From contig CAIYRR010000072.1 of the NCBI GenBank assembly GCA_903928745.1, forward strand, positions 1-64,000: a stretch of DNA of 64,000 nucleotides, given 5' to 3'. Both the position numbers and the translations under genes were made by a program. The notes beneath the pieces were generated by a model. It had not been told where the DNA came from and did no database searches. It saw only the letters and a list, made by a program, of their open reading frames with translations. This document shows positions 17,663 to 27,624 of the stretch, piece after piece. The stretch is from an uncultured Actinomycetes bacterium. GTDB taxonomy: Bacteria; Actinomycetota; Actinomycetes; Nanopelagicales; Nanopelagicaceae. How positions within the stretch are numbered: the first letter of the stretch is position 1; the number at the start of each line of letters is the position of its first letter.

Positions 17663-18273
17663 TTAGCGCAAGGAAACTTTCACTTGTTCGCGGTGAGAAA
17701 ATTGTGCTGGAAAACTTTTCAATAGATATTCAACTGGGTCAAATAACCGCGATCCTGGGGCCAAATGGTTGCGGCAAGAGCACTCTTCTGGCTGCACTTT
17801 CTGGTGATTTACAACCGGCTACGGGAGATATTTCTCTTGATGATCGCCCCATAAATGAATATTCAATTGCACAATTGGCGCGAATCAGGGCCGTGTCATC
17901 GCAGAGCCAAAGATTTTCCCTTGCATTCACAGTTGAGCAGATCCTGGAAATGTCGTTGTTGCGTTCGGGTAATGAAGAAAGTACGAGCAATGCAATACAA
18001 GCGCTAAATATCGCCCACCTTCTGGGGCGAAAAGTCACAACTTTGTCTGGCGGCGAGCAGCAAAGAGTTGGAATAGCGATGGCTATTGCTCAGGCAACTC
18101 CTTATCTATTTCTTGATGAACCCTTCGCTGCCCAAGATCTTGAAAGCATCACGCGCATTCAAAAATTCTTACGAGAATTAGCCGTGCAAGGAGTTGGCGT
18201 AGTTGTGGTTGCTCACGCCCAAGAAGATTCGCTGGATTGGTGCGATGTGAAAGTTCGTTTGCCGATTCGATAA
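17659..18273 (+). CDS. hmuV: ABC transporter ATP-binding protein (HmuV-like)
   Basis: ILGPNGCGKSTLLAALSGDLQP; TLSGGEQQRVGIAMAIAQ; LFLDEPFAAQD. Confidence 0.85.
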   Translation: MISARKLSLVRGEKIVLENFSIDIQLGQITAILGPNGCGKSTLLAALSGDLQPATGDISLDDRPINEYSIAQLARIRAVSSQSQRFSLAFTVEQILEMSLLRSGNEESTSNAIQALNIAHLLGRKVTTLSGGEQQRVGIAMAIAQATPYLFLDEPFAAQDLESITRIQKFLRELAVQGVGVVVVAHAQEDSLDWCDVKVRLPIR

Positions 18274-18274
18274 T

Positions 18275-18733
18275 CTAGAAATCGCGCAGGAGGATTGCGT
18301 GAACAGCAGGCCATGATTTTGCAAAACTTGGATGCAAAGACATCGAATCAATTTCATCCCAAGGTACCCATCGCAATTCCTGCGATTCGTGGTTCATTTC
18401 ATGGGGAACTAATTCTTCGGTGACGCTGGCAATGATGGTGTCGTAGCGCCAATCACCATGGTCATCAGTATGCGTTGCAATGATGGTTACGTGCACTGGT
18501 TCGATACCAGTTTCTTCGATCGCTTCTCGGATGGCCGCCTCTGGTGGTGTTTCATGAGAATCTCGAGCCCCTCCAGGAATGCCCCAGGTATCTCCATTGT
18601 GAACCCACTCGGCGCGATGTTGAAGCATGAGCGTCTTTCCTCGCACCATCAGCAACCCTGCGGCGCCGTGAAGTCCCCAGTGCTTATTGCCACATTGGCA
18701 TTGCACCCAGCCATCCCCGTCGCGCGCGCTCAT
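18275..18733 (-). CDS. NUDIX hydrolase
   Basis: WGIPGGARDSHETPPEAAIREAIEETGI Nudix box. Confidence 0.9.
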   Translation of the reverse strand: MSARDGDGWVQCQCGNKHWGLHGAAGLLMVRGKTLMLQHRAEWVHNGDTWGIPGGARDSHETPPEAAIREAIEETGIEPVHVTIIATHTDDHGDWRYDTIIASVTEELVPHEMNHESQELRWVPWDEIDSMSLHPSFAKSWPAVHAILLRDF

Positions 18734-18823
18734 GAGTCCACCTTACGGCTATCGCTCACGGCTTTCCACAGGATTACTCGCCGCCAAGAGAGTGATTTCC
18801 AACAAAGTTTTACTCTGCCAAGC

Positions 18824-19585
18824 ATGCAAACACTTTTACCCACCCGCGTATTTTCAATACTTCTCATCTGTCCAGTGCTTCTTCTTGCCTCATTGGCCCA
18901 ACCTGAGAAAGCCGTAGCCGCCGATTGCACCGATAGTGCGTGCATTGATGTTTATGTACTTGATGGTCGACTCGTCATTGAAGCGCATAAGGGGAGCGCG
19001 AGCGCATCTTCAAAAACTTCTTCCTCGACCCCAAAACCAGTAGTAAAAACAACCAGGATCCCTAAGCCGAAAGTTACCGTTCATGCAGTTGCAACAAAGA
19101 AAGCAGCAGTGAAGAAAATCGTTATTCGTAAACCCGTTGTTCGCAAAGCAATTCCCACGCTTGCTCCTGGCGTTTCCCTTAATGACAAATTAACAAAACT
19201 CTTGCCGACTGCGTCCATCGCAAAGCAGCCAACGGGAAATGTTCTGGCAGATGTTGCCGTTATTTATTGGTGTAATTTGCCAAGAGTTTTTAATACGAAA
19301 GTTGCGATCATCGGCGAAGTCATTGATGTGACCATGCGCGCCTCATTCATATGGAGTTTTGGTGATGGCGGGTTTTACACAACGACCACTCCCGGTGGCC
19401 CTTACCCGAGTCAAGAGATTATGCACACCTATACCAATCCGGGGACATATTTAGTAACGATGCTCGCGACATGGGGAGGGACATGGACGCACAATGGAGT
19501 TGCTCGTGCAATCTCGGGTGAAGTTCGAAAAATCTCAGTAAAGACTATTCATGTAGTGAGTGCTCCGACCGTTGTTGCAAATTAA
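18824..19585 (+). CDS. Secreted PKD-domain-like protein with Lys/Pro-rich linker
   Basis: Signal peptide MQTLLPTRVFSILLICPVLLLASLAQPEKAVAA; PKD-like ASFIWSFGDGGFYTTTTPGGPYPSQEIMHTYTNPGTYLVTMLATW. Confidence 0.65.
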   Translation: MQTLLPTRVFSILLICPVLLLASLAQPEKAVAADCTDSACIDVYVLDGRLVIEAHKGSASASSKTSSSTPKPVVKTTRIPKPKVTVHAVATKKAAVKKIVIRKPVVRKAIPTLAPGVSLNDKLTKLLPTASIAKQPTGNVLADVAVIYWCNLPRVFNTKVAIIGEVIDVTMRASFIWSFGDGGFYTTTTPGGPYPSQEIMHTYTNPGTYLVTMLATWGGTWTHNGVARAISGEVRKISVKTIHVVSAPTVVAN

Positions 19586-19623
19586 TCACCGTTCATTCTT
19601 TCTCCACAACATCATTTCTAGCA

Positions 19624-20271
19624 ATGAAATTTCGTCAGTACCTCCATGCAGGCTCTGCACTTATGACAACAAATACAGATCACCAGAAAGGTTTACCTAT
19701 GTATTCACAGGATGCTGATTCAATTTCAATAGCGCAATCAATCTCCCCCCTCGCCCTCAGTACAGATGCAGTTTTTCTCGCGCAAGTAGCAAAGCGGAGT
19801 AAATCGACAAAAGTTGGAGCCGTATGCGTCATAGATTTAGCTTCACATTTCATTTCCGGCACAATTGGTAATGATTTAGTTGCCGATCAAGAGTTATCTT
19901 CACGAGTCATTTCATCAATGCGCGATATTCAAGTGCGAGATTTTGCACTCGGGTCTCACTCTGAAGCAACGTTGCAGATTTACTCGATGATGTGGAAGTA
20001 CCTATTGCGAATTGCGCCGGCTGGGTATGTGGCTCCCATTGCCTGCGTTCTGGCAGCCCTGTCCTACGAGAATGGCGATGTGCCCCTTGCTCAGAGTTGC
20101 CTGGATCGGGCATATGCCGATGAGCCTTCTTACTCATTGGCTGCTCTCTTGCGACGAGTCTTTAGCTCAAGTTGGCCTCCCGAGGCTTTCTCTCAAATGC
20201 GCAAAGAATTACATCCCAAAGTCTGCGCATCTATATTCGATGGCGCCGAGGAGCTTTCTCTTGCTCAATAA
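19624..20271 (+). CDS. DUF4192-like protein (C-terminal part resembles the family)
   Basis: ...PIACVLAALSYENGDVPLAQSCLDRAYADEPSYSLAALLRRVF resembles the actinobacterial DUF4192 C-terminus; start uncertain. Confidence 0.4.
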   Translation: MKFRQYLHAGSALMTTNTDHQKGLPMYSQDADSISIAQSISPLALSTDAVFLAQVAKRSKSTKVGAVCVIDLASHFISGTIGNDLVADQELSSRVISSMRDIQVRDFALGSHSEATLQIYSMMWKYLLRIAPAGYVAPIACVLAALSYENGDVPLAQSCLDRAYADEPSYSLAALLRRVFSSSWPPEAFSQMRKELHPKVCASIFDGAEELSLAQ

Positions 20272-20314
20272 AGTTATTTCACATACGTAGGTTCATCGCG
20301 TAGAATTGCCACCA

Positions 20315-20428
20315 GGTCACGAGTTCCAGGTATCAGCCCCGGCTTACTGGACGGCAACCCTCCATCGCGGCGGGGTGCTCTGGGTGAAGACCAGGTCGGC
20401 AGTTCTACTGCCCGGCAAGTGCGGAAGG
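20315..20428 (+). ncRNA. SAM-IV riboswitch upstream of metX
   Basis: GGTCACGAGTTCCAGGTATCAGCCCCGGCTTACTGGACGGCAACCCTCCATCGCGGCGGGGTGCTCTGGGTGAAGACCAGGTCGGCAGTTCTACTGCCCGGCAAGTGCGGA matches the recalled SAM-IV consensus (GGTCA..GAGT.CCAG...CGGCAACCCTCC..CGCGG.GGGGTGC..CGGGTGA.GACCAGG). Confidence 0.9.
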
Positions 20429-20435
20429 CTTTTTA

Positions 20436-21524
20436 ATGGCAAATTCTCTATCTCCAGATGTAACTGGTGCATGGCTGGAGAGTGATGACCCAGGTGATCG
20501 TAAATTCTTGAAAATCGGATCACTTCTTTTAGAAAATGGCGAAATCCTCGAAGATGTAACGATCGCTTATCAAAGTTGGGGCACACTCAATGCCGCACGC
20601 GATAACGCAGTCCTGATTAATCACGCTCTGACGGGATGGTCGGATGTTCCAGGGTGGTGGCCATCCATGGTCGGTCCAGGATTGCCATTTGATACAGATA
20701 AATTTTTCATTCTCTGTCCCAATGTTATTGGCGGATGCCAGGGGAGTACTGGACCATCGAGCATTGCACCCGATGGGAAAAGATATGGCTCACGTTTTCC
20801 AACATTGACGATCAGGGACATGGTTGCTGCAGAGGTTGCATTTAGCGATGCCATGGGAATTGATCGTTATCGCTTAGCCGTTGGTCCTTCTCTGGGTGGA
20901 ATGCGAGCACTGGAATGGGCGATCACTTTGCCTGAGCGCATTGGGGCAATTTGTACGATCGGATCATCTGCAGTTGCAACAGGCGATCAAATTGGCACCG
21001 CCTCTATTCAAATTCGCGCAATCAAAAGTGATCCCAATTTCAAAGGTGGCGATTATTACGAAAGCAAAAATGGCCCCCTTGATGGCCTCGGAATTGCCCG
21101 CAGAATCGCGCATCTGACCTATCGGACAGAGGCGGAGATGGATGTGCGCTTTGGCCGTGAGTTACAAGGTGATGACACAGGTCGCTATGCGGTGGAGTCC
21201 TACCTAGATCACCAGGCAAGCAAGCTGGCCCATCGATTTGATGCCAATACCTACATCTCATTGACGGAGGCCATGAACTCTCATGATGTCGGCAGGGATC
21301 GCGGCGGAGTTGCTCGGGCGCTCGCATCGATCACGGTTCCGGTCGTTGTTGTTTCCATTGATACCGATCGACTTTTTCCACCACGTTTGCAGGCAGAAAT
21401 CGCTGATTTGGTTCCGAGCGCCCTTGCGCTCACGACCATTGCCTCGCCTTTTGGACATGATGGCTTTTTAGTAGAAGTAGAGGCTGTCGGAGAGGTAATT
21501 CGTCACGCTCTCACGCTGGGGTAG
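20436..21524 (+). CDS. metX: Homoserine O-acetyltransferase
   Basis: LINHALTGWSDVPGWWPSMVGPGLPFDTDKFFILCPNVIGGCQGSTGPSS; AVGPSLGGMRALEWAI; catalytic SPFGHDGFL. Confidence 0.93.
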   Translation: MANSLSPDVTGAWLESDDPGDRKFLKIGSLLLENGEILEDVTIAYQSWGTLNAARDNAVLINHALTGWSDVPGWWPSMVGPGLPFDTDKFFILCPNVIGGCQGSTGPSSIAPDGKRYGSRFPTLTIRDMVAAEVAFSDAMGIDRYRLAVGPSLGGMRALEWAITLPERIGAICTIGSSAVATGDQIGTASIQIRAIKSDPNFKGGDYYESKNGPLDGLGIARRIAHLTYRTEAEMDVRFGRELQGDDTGRYAVESYLDHQASKLAHRFDANTYISLTEAMNSHDVGRDRGGVARALASITVPVVVVSIDTDRLFPPRLQAEIADLVPSALALTTIASPFGHDGFLVEVEAVGEVIRHALTLG

Positions 21525-21651
21525 AGAGTTTCGGGCTCAAAACGGGCTTTTCGATGTGCATTTACCCCTGTGGATAATTTATAATATAGCCATCGCTTCT
21601 TCGCGATTGGTCGGTCAAGATTAATCGGGGAAGCCAAAACAAAGGACTGCT

Positions 21652-23274
21652 GTGGCTGCAACGAGTGCGCTCAAAAACAAGGCAACTGCTAAAAAAGCAG
21701 CACCAGCCAAGAAAGCAGTAGCGAAAAAAAGCGCGCCCGTTAAGAAAGCGCCCGTAAAAGCGGTGGCAAAAAAGGCAGCAGTGAAGAAAGTTGCTAAGAA
21801 GGCGGCCCCAGTAAAGATTGCTTTGAAGAAAGATCTCACCGCTGCAGATGTTCGTTTGATTATTAGCGCGAAAGAAGCAGTTCATCGTCAAAAAGAATTA
21901 AATGAAGAACTTGCAGAGCGCGGTGTAACAAGTCTTAACCGCATTCCCAAGAAACTTGATAAGCCATTAGTTGATGAAGCGCGTGAACTCGTCGCATCTG
22001 TTCCTGTACTCGTAGAAAAACTTCACAAGATGGGTCTTGGTAGCCCTAATCGCATTCTAAAGAAGTCCGAATACGCACTTGTTGCACCCGTTGTTGTAGT
22101 TCCTGCGGTTGATGCAAAAGCGGCAAAGGCAGACGCATCAGTTGCAAAGATCGATGGCGAAGATGTTGAACTCGAAGAAGTAGAACTTGAAGACCTAGAA
22201 GCACTTGTTGCGGAAGTTTCATCAGATGAACCCGCTGAAGAAAAGGGCACAACTCCTCGCGTCGTTAACTTGGCTGAGGAAAGCAACGGTAATGAGGCCG
22301 ATGCATTTACATTGAAGGCATCTGAAGAAGATGATGCGCCGGCTCAGACAGTTATGACTGCTGGTGCAACCGCTGACCCTGTTAAGGATTACCTTAAGCA
22401 GATCGGTCGCGTTGCTCTCTTGAATGCAGAACTCGAAGTAGAGCTTGCTACACGTATCGAAGCTGGCCTCTTTGCTGAGGAAAAGTTAGCAACAGAGAAG
22501 AAGTTAGAGAAGAAACTTAAGCGCGAACTTGAGTGGATTGTTGAAGATGGAAAACGTGCGAAAAACCACCTACTAGAGGCTAACTTGCGTCTTGTTGTCT
22601 CACTAGCAAAGCGTTACACCGGCCGTGGCATGTTGTTCTTGGACCTTATTCAAGAAGGAAACCTCGGTTTGATTCGCGCCGTTGAAAAGTTTGACTACAC
22701 CAAGGGTTATAAGTTCTCGACCTATGCAACATGGTGGATCCGCCAAGCAATTACTCGCGCGATGGCAGACCAGGCCCGCACGATTCGTATTCCTGTTCAC
22801 ATGGTTGAAGTCATCAATAAGTTGGCTCGTGTTCAACGCCAGATGTTGCAAGACCTAGGTCGCGAACCCACACCAGAGGAGCTTGCTAAAGAACTTGATA
22901 TGACCCCTGAAAAAGTTGTTGAAGTTCAAAAGTATGGCCGCGAACCAATCTCGCTTCACACCCCATTGGGAGAAGAAGGCGACTCTGAGTTCGGAGATCT
23001 CATTGAAGACTCTGAAGCAGTAGTACCTGCCGATGCTGTCTCTTTCACATTGCTCCAAGAGCAGTTGCATGCGGTCCTAGATACGCTTTCTGAACGTGAA
23101 GCCGGCGTAGTAGCAATGCGCTTTGGTCTCACCGATGGTCAGCCAAAGACTCTTGATGAAATCGGCAAGGTCTACGGCGTTACTCGTGAGCGCATTCGCC
23201 AGATCGAATCGAAAACAATGTCCAAGCTTCGTCACCCATCACGCAGCCAAGTTCTGCGCGACTACCTCGATTAA
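21652..23274 (+). CDS. sigA: Primary sigma factor (RpoD/SigA) with Lys/Ala-rich N-terminal tail
   Basis: [120 protein letters not shown]. Confidence 0.96.
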   Translation: MAATSALKNKATAKKAAPAKKAVAKKSAPVKKAPVKAVAKKAAVKKVAKKAAPVKIALKKDLTAADVRLIISAKEAVHRQKELNEELAERGVTSLNRIPKKLDKPLVDEARELVASVPVLVEKLHKMGLGSPNRILKKSEYALVAPVVVVPAVDAKAAKADASVAKIDGEDVELEEVELEDLEALVAEVSSDEPAEEKGTTPRVVNLAEESNGNEADAFTLKASEEDDAPAQTVMTAGATADPVKDYLKQIGRVALLNAELEVELATRIEAGLFAEEKLATEKKLEKKLKRELEWIVEDGKRAKNHLLEANLRLVVSLAKRYTGRGMLFLDLIQEGNLGLIRAVEKFDYTKGYKFSTYATWWIRQAITRAMADQARTIRIPVHMVEVINKLARVQRQMLQDLGREPTPEELAKELDMTPEKVVEVQKYGREPISLHTPLGEEGDSEFGDLIEDSEAVVPADAVSFTLLQEQLHAVLDTLSEREAGVVAMRFGLTDGQPKTLDEIGKVYGVTRERIRQIESKTMSKLRHPSRSQVLRDYLD

Positions 23275-23287
23275 TAGTTATTTAAAA

Positions 23288-23491
23288 GTGGCTAACCCAA
23301 CTATTTTCATCAACCCCGTAAGCGGCTCTATCAAGATCTTGGGGGCGGTGGATTTTGTCGATGCAGAGGGCAACGTTCTAGAAACTAAAGAGAACGTGAA
23401 GTTTTGTGGCTGCAGTTTAAGTAAAGATAAGCCGTGGTGTGATGGCAGCCATAAGGCAATTACCCAGAAAAACAGTGCTCCGAGCGCTTAA
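23288..23491 (+). CDS. CDGSH-type iron-sulfur protein (67 aa, GTG start)
   Basis: FCGCSLSKDKPWCDGSH matches C-x-C-x2-S-x3-P-x-C-D-G-S-H. Confidence 0.88.
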   Translation: MANPTIFINPVSGSIKILGAVDFVDAEGNVLETKENVKFCGCSLSKDKPWCDGSHKAITQKNSAPSA

Positions 23492-23498
23492 CAAGTAG

Positions 23499-23717
23499 TT
23501 AAATAACTGAAGGTGTCTCCACAAGCTTCTCGGTCTCATCTTGAATGTGAGACACGACAGGCTTAAGTTTTTCAGCATATTCCTTGGCGTGATGGCCACA
23601 GAAAAGTAACTCTCCACCCGAAAGCATTACTGCACGAACGTATGCCTGGGCTCCGCAACGATCGCAACGATCGACGGCGTTGAGGGGAGTGGTCTCAAGG
23701 ATCAATTGTTCAGTCAT
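23499..23717 (-). CDS. Small DUF7455-like zinc protein
   Basis: NAVDRCDRCGAQAYVRAVMLSGGELLFCGHHAKEY. Confidence 0.7.
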   Translation of the reverse strand: MTEQLILETTPLNAVDRCDRCGAQAYVRAVMLSGGELLFCGHHAKEYAEKLKPVVSHIQDETEKLVETPSVI

Positions 23718-23948
23718 TGCGCTCTCCTCACAGTGTGGGACCCTCGATTGGGTCTCTGTACTAGGGAACATCAAACCATGTATTACTTATTCCCCGCTCG
23801 TTAAAGAATATTTATTTTTTCGCGGTGGGATATATCACGCATGAATTCCACGCTTCACAGACGATATTCACAGCAAATATTCAATATATGAGACGACTAC
23901 GGCGCGTTTACCGTTGCATATGCCATTACGTGGCTAATCTTTGCGCCC

Positions 23949-26024
23949 GTGGCCAGTAAACAGAGTGAGACGATTGACGCAAGCTATACCGCCAAAGATT
24001 TAGCGGTGCTTGAGGGCCTAGATGCCGTACGCAAACGCCCAGGTATGTACATCGGTTCCACTGATTCGCGTGGACTCATGCATTGTTTGTGGGAGATCAT
24101 CGATAACTCAGTGGATGAAGCACTTGCTGGACATTGCAAGAAAATTGAAATTAATCTTGAATCAGATGGTTCTGTTGAAGTACATGATGATGGTCGCGGA
24201 ATTCCTGTAGATAAAGAACCAAAGACTGGCCTTACGGGTGTCGAAGTTGTTCTGACGAAACTTCACGCCGGTGGAAAATTTGGTGGAGGTTCATACGCAG
24301 CATCAGGTGGTTTGCACGGTGTAGGTGCATCTGTTGTTAATGCACTTGCTTCACGCCTTGATGCTGAAGTGGATCGCGATGGAAAGATTTACTGGATGTC
24401 ATTCCAACGCGGCACCGCGGGCATCTTTGATGGTGAGGGACCTAAAGCGCCGTTCACTCCCGCTTCGGGCTTGCGCATCGTTGGAAAGGTTGCGCATAAA
24501 GTAACCGGAACCCGCATTAAATGGTGGAGCGATAAGCAGATCTTTCTTAAAGAGGCCGAGCTGGAGCTTGAAGAGATTTACGCTCGTGCACGTCAGACTT
24601 CCTATTTGGTACCAGGGCTAACACTCATCGTCAATGACAATCGCACCAAAACAAAGACCACGGAGACTTTCTTTCACAAGGGCGGAATCGCTGAATACTG
24701 CGCATTCTTGCAACCAGATGAAGCAGTCGGCGATGTTATTCGTTTAACCGGTAGCGGTCATTACGCCGAGACAGTTCCTGTTCTTGATGACCAAGGACAT
24801 ATGGTCTCCACCGAAGTCGAACGTGACATGGGCGTTGATATCGCGATGAAGTGGGGCAATGGTTTTGATACGACCATGCGCTCTTTCGTCAACATCATTG
24901 CTACGCCAAAAGGTGGAACACATATTCAAGGTTTCGAACGTGCGATTACGAAAGCGTTTAACGAAGCGCTTCGATCGACAAAGACTCTGAAGAATTCTGA
25001 GATCGATGTAATTAAAGATGACATCATGGAAGGCCTTACGGCAGTTGTGACCGTGCGAATGTCTGAGCCACAGTTTGAAGGTCAGACGAAAGAAGTTCTG
25101 GGTACTGCTGCTGCTACCCGCATCGTTGCCGCCGTTGTAGCCGAGGAGATGAAAGCTTTCTTTGCAACAACCAAACGTATTGATAAAGCTAATGGTCGTC
25201 TCATTCTTGAAAAAGTTGCAGCGGCATCACGAACCCGAATCTCTGCACGTGCACATAAAGATTTGCAACGTCGAAAAAATGCTTTAGAAAACTCCTCTTT
25301 GCCAACCAAACTCTCTGATTGCCGAAGTGAAGATGTATCTCGCACAGAACTCTTTATTGTTGAGGGCGAATCTGCTTTGGGTACTACAAAAGCGGCACGT
25401 AATTCTGAATTCCAGGCCATCTTGCCCATCCGCGGAAAGATCCTTAACGTTCAGAAAGCGTCGCTGTCGCAGATGCTCGATAACACCGAATGTGCATCCA
25501 TCATTCAGGTAATCGGCGCTGGTTCTGGGCGCTCCTTCGAACTCGATGATGCACGTTATGGCCGAATCATCTTGATGTCGGATGCAGACGTTGATGGCGC
25601 TCATATTCGCTGTTTATTGCTGACTTTGCTCTATCGCTACATGCGCCCATTGATTGATGCAGGTCGCGTATTTGCTGCGATCCCACCCCTCCATCGCATT
25701 GAAGTCATGGGATCGGGCGGCAAGAAGGGCGACTTCCACTACACATATTCTGATGACGAAATGAAGAAAGTTTTAGCTGATCTCACTAAGGCTGGCAAGA
25801 AATGGAAAGAACCTCTTCAGCGCTATAAAGGTCTGGGCGAAATGGATGCGCACCAGTTGCGTGACACAACCATGGATCCTGACCACCGCACATTGCGCCG
25901 TGTAACGGTTTCTGATGCTGCCGCTGCAGATGCCATGTTTGAACTTCTCATGGGAAATGATGTTGCACCGCGCAAGGAATTTATATCTACTGCAGAGATT
26001 GATCGCGATCGGATTGACGCCTAA
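23949..26024 (+). CDS. parE: Type IIA topoisomerase subunit B (ParE/GyrB-like)
   Basis: LEGLDAVRKRPGMYIGSTDSRGLMHCLWEIIDNSVDEALAGHC; FIVEGESALGTTKAARNSEFQAILPIRGKILNV; RYKGLGEMDAHQLRDTTMDPDHRTLRRV. Confidence 0.9.
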   Translation: MASKQSETIDASYTAKDLAVLEGLDAVRKRPGMYIGSTDSRGLMHCLWEIIDNSVDEALAGHCKKIEINLESDGSVEVHDDGRGIPVDKEPKTGLTGVEVVLTKLHAGGKFGGGSYAASGGLHGVGASVVNALASRLDAEVDRDGKIYWMSFQRGTAGIFDGEGPKAPFTPASGLRIVGKVAHKVTGTRIKWWSDKQIFLKEAELELEEIYARARQTSYLVPGLTLIVNDNRTKTKTTETFFHKGGIAEYCAFLQPDEAVGDVIRLTGSGHYAETVPVLDDQGHMVSTEVERDMGVDIAMKWGNGFDTTMRSFVNIIATPKGGTHIQGFERAITKAFNEALRSTKTLKNSEIDVIKDDIMEGLTAVVTVRMSEPQFEGQTKEVLGTAAATRIVAAVVAEEMKAFFATTKRIDKANGRLILEKVAAASRTRISARAHKDLQRRKNALENSSLPTKLSDCRSEDVSRTELFIVEGESALGTTKAARNSEFQAILPIRGKILNVQKASLSQMLDNTECASIIQVIGAGSGRSFELDDARYGRIILMSDADVDGAHIRCLLLTLLYRYMRPLIDAGRVFAAIPPLHRIEVMGSGGKKGDFHYTYSDDEMKKVLADLTKAGKKWKEPLQRYKGLGEMDAHQLRDTTMDPDHRTLRRVTVSDAAAADAMFELLMGNDVAPRKEFISTAEIDRDRIDA

Positions 26025-26028
26025 TTCT

Positions 26029-27585
26029 TTACCGCTTTGGAATCTGCAGAACAATATTTCTATCTTCTGGTCCGCCTTGGGCCCATGCATCTACATCTTC
26101 TAATCCTGGGGCTGGGCGCTTTTGCCAGGCATTGGCGCTGAGTACTCGAGAGAGCGCAGCAATCTCTACGGGAGTTTTCGCCTCGGAATAATCGGCGCCA
26201 CCTGCATGATCGACAACTGTGAGTCCAATGTAGATATCGCCTTTGTCATCTCGTACTACTTCAACCGTGCGACTTTGTTGTGGCCAGTCCACATGAGATG
26301 CAGTCTCCACTTGCCACAGACCCGTATTGCTTTCTAGGTCGCCAATCCATTCCACGTGATGTCGATGTTCGTGACCTGCAAGCCAGAGTATGACCTTGGG
26401 ATATTTGACCAACATGACTTCAATTTCTTCTCGGCACACTCGATGCCCAACGGGGGCGTAGTCATTGAACATTTTGGTGAGTGGATGATGTGAGGCAAGT
26501 ACAACATAGCCATCGGCTGAAATGATCTGAGCCTCAAGCCATTGGAACTGTTCTTCATCCAAGGATCCTTGCCAACCACCAAAGTGATTGACGCTATCAA
26601 TGACAATTAAGCGGACAGATCCGACTTCTGTTGCGTAGTACATATTTTTATCTCGTGCATTTTGATCAGTAAAACCATGACCTTTAGGCAAGCCAGGAGA
26701 TTGAAGATGTAGCGCAGCAAATTCACCGCGCTCTACTGCCCGGCGTTCTAGGTCGGCAGTTACGGTGACGTAGGGCGCATCACTCGATGGCGGATAGTCC
26801 GCGGGCCCAATTTCATTGAAGGCCGCAAGTGTTTGTTCGAGTGTCATGGTTGATGGCAAAGTTTCGTATCGCTTGTCAGCAATCATGGCCGCTTGCGTTC
26901 CAGCGTTTGGAGTTACTGTTCCCTGTAATAGTGCATCGTGATTTCCATGAACGGCATACCAAGGAACATTAAGTCCCGTTGCGTTAAAGGGCGCGCGGCA
27001 CGAATCAAGCAAACCCGCGACAACGGGGAAACCGTACCGAGCACGTGCTTGGTCATCTTCTTTTCCTGCAGGGGTTCCATGAGGATGCCAATACTTCACG
27101 TCATAGTGGTCGGCGCCATCATCCATCACGCCTTCATAGCGATCAAATGTGCCAGAGTCCGGGCGAACACTTTGACCATCGAGCAATGCGAGATACCAAT
27201 TGACTTCATTGACTTGCGCGTTATCTGTTGTATCTCCCGTGACGATTGCAGCATGAACGCTATGCCCCGAAAGCGGCCCGCGATTTACTTTGTTGAGTGA
27301 TTGGACCATCGCTTCTACAACGTGCGCCGAGAGCATTGAGTGAGCACGATAAGTGCCGATAACGCCCACTTGCTCACGGTAGGGACTGTCAGGGTCGGCC
27401 CATCTGTCTAAAAACTCTGGACGAATAGGAGATTGCGCATCGCACACGTGGAGATCTGACAAGTGATGCATCACGAGAAGGGGAGTGCTATGTGGCGGAA
27501 AAGTTAAACCAATGTGCACTTCATCGGGTGCCTCTTCGAGATTGCGCCACCCTTTTTCATTCGGTTTGCCGCGTTTGAAGGCCAC
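26029..27585 (-). CDS. Calcineurin-like metallophosphoesterase
   Basis: MHHLSDLHVCDAQSP; AIVTGDTTDNAQ; YAVHGNHDALLQG; VLASHHPL; LAGHEHRHHVEW. Confidence 0.85.
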   Translation of the reverse strand: MAFKRGKPNEKGWRNLEEAPDEVHIGLTFPPHSTPLLVMHHLSDLHVCDAQSPIRPEFLDRWADPDSPYREQVGVIGTYRAHSMLSAHVVEAMVQSLNKVNRGPLSGHSVHAAIVTGDTTDNAQVNEVNWYLALLDGQSVRPDSGTFDRYEGVMDDGADHYDVKYWHPHGTPAGKEDDQARARYGFPVVAGLLDSCRAPFNATGLNVPWYAVHGNHDALLQGTVTPNAGTQAAMIADKRYETLPSTMTLEQTLAAFNEIGPADYPPSSDAPYVTVTADLERRAVERGEFAALHLQSPGLPKGHGFTDQNARDKNMYYATEVGSVRLIVIDSVNHFGGWQGSLDEEQFQWLEAQIISADGYVVLASHHPLTKMFNDYAPVGHRVCREEIEVMLVKYPKVILWLAGHEHRHHVEWIGDLESNTGLWQVETASHVDWPQQSRTVEVVRDDKGDIYIGLTVVDHAGGADYSEAKTPVEIAALSRVLSANAWQKRPAPGLEDVDAWAQGGPEDRNIVLQIPKR

Positions 27586-27603
27586 CGAGGGAGTGTACCC
27601 TCG
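27586..27603. promoter_or_regulatory. Inverted repeat in the phosphoesterase/TauE divergent intergenic region
   Basis: CGAGGG-AGTGTA-CCCTCG, perfect 6-bp arms. Confidence 0.35.
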
Positions 27604-27624
27604 CCTTATTCGTGGAGGTGAAAT

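Noticed and set aside
23775-23948. AT-rich intergenic region before parE considered as a replication origin or ncRNA
   Set aside because: Contains GATATATC and an AAATATTC/GAATATTT pair but no DnaA-box cluster or recognisable RNA; most likely just promoter DNA.
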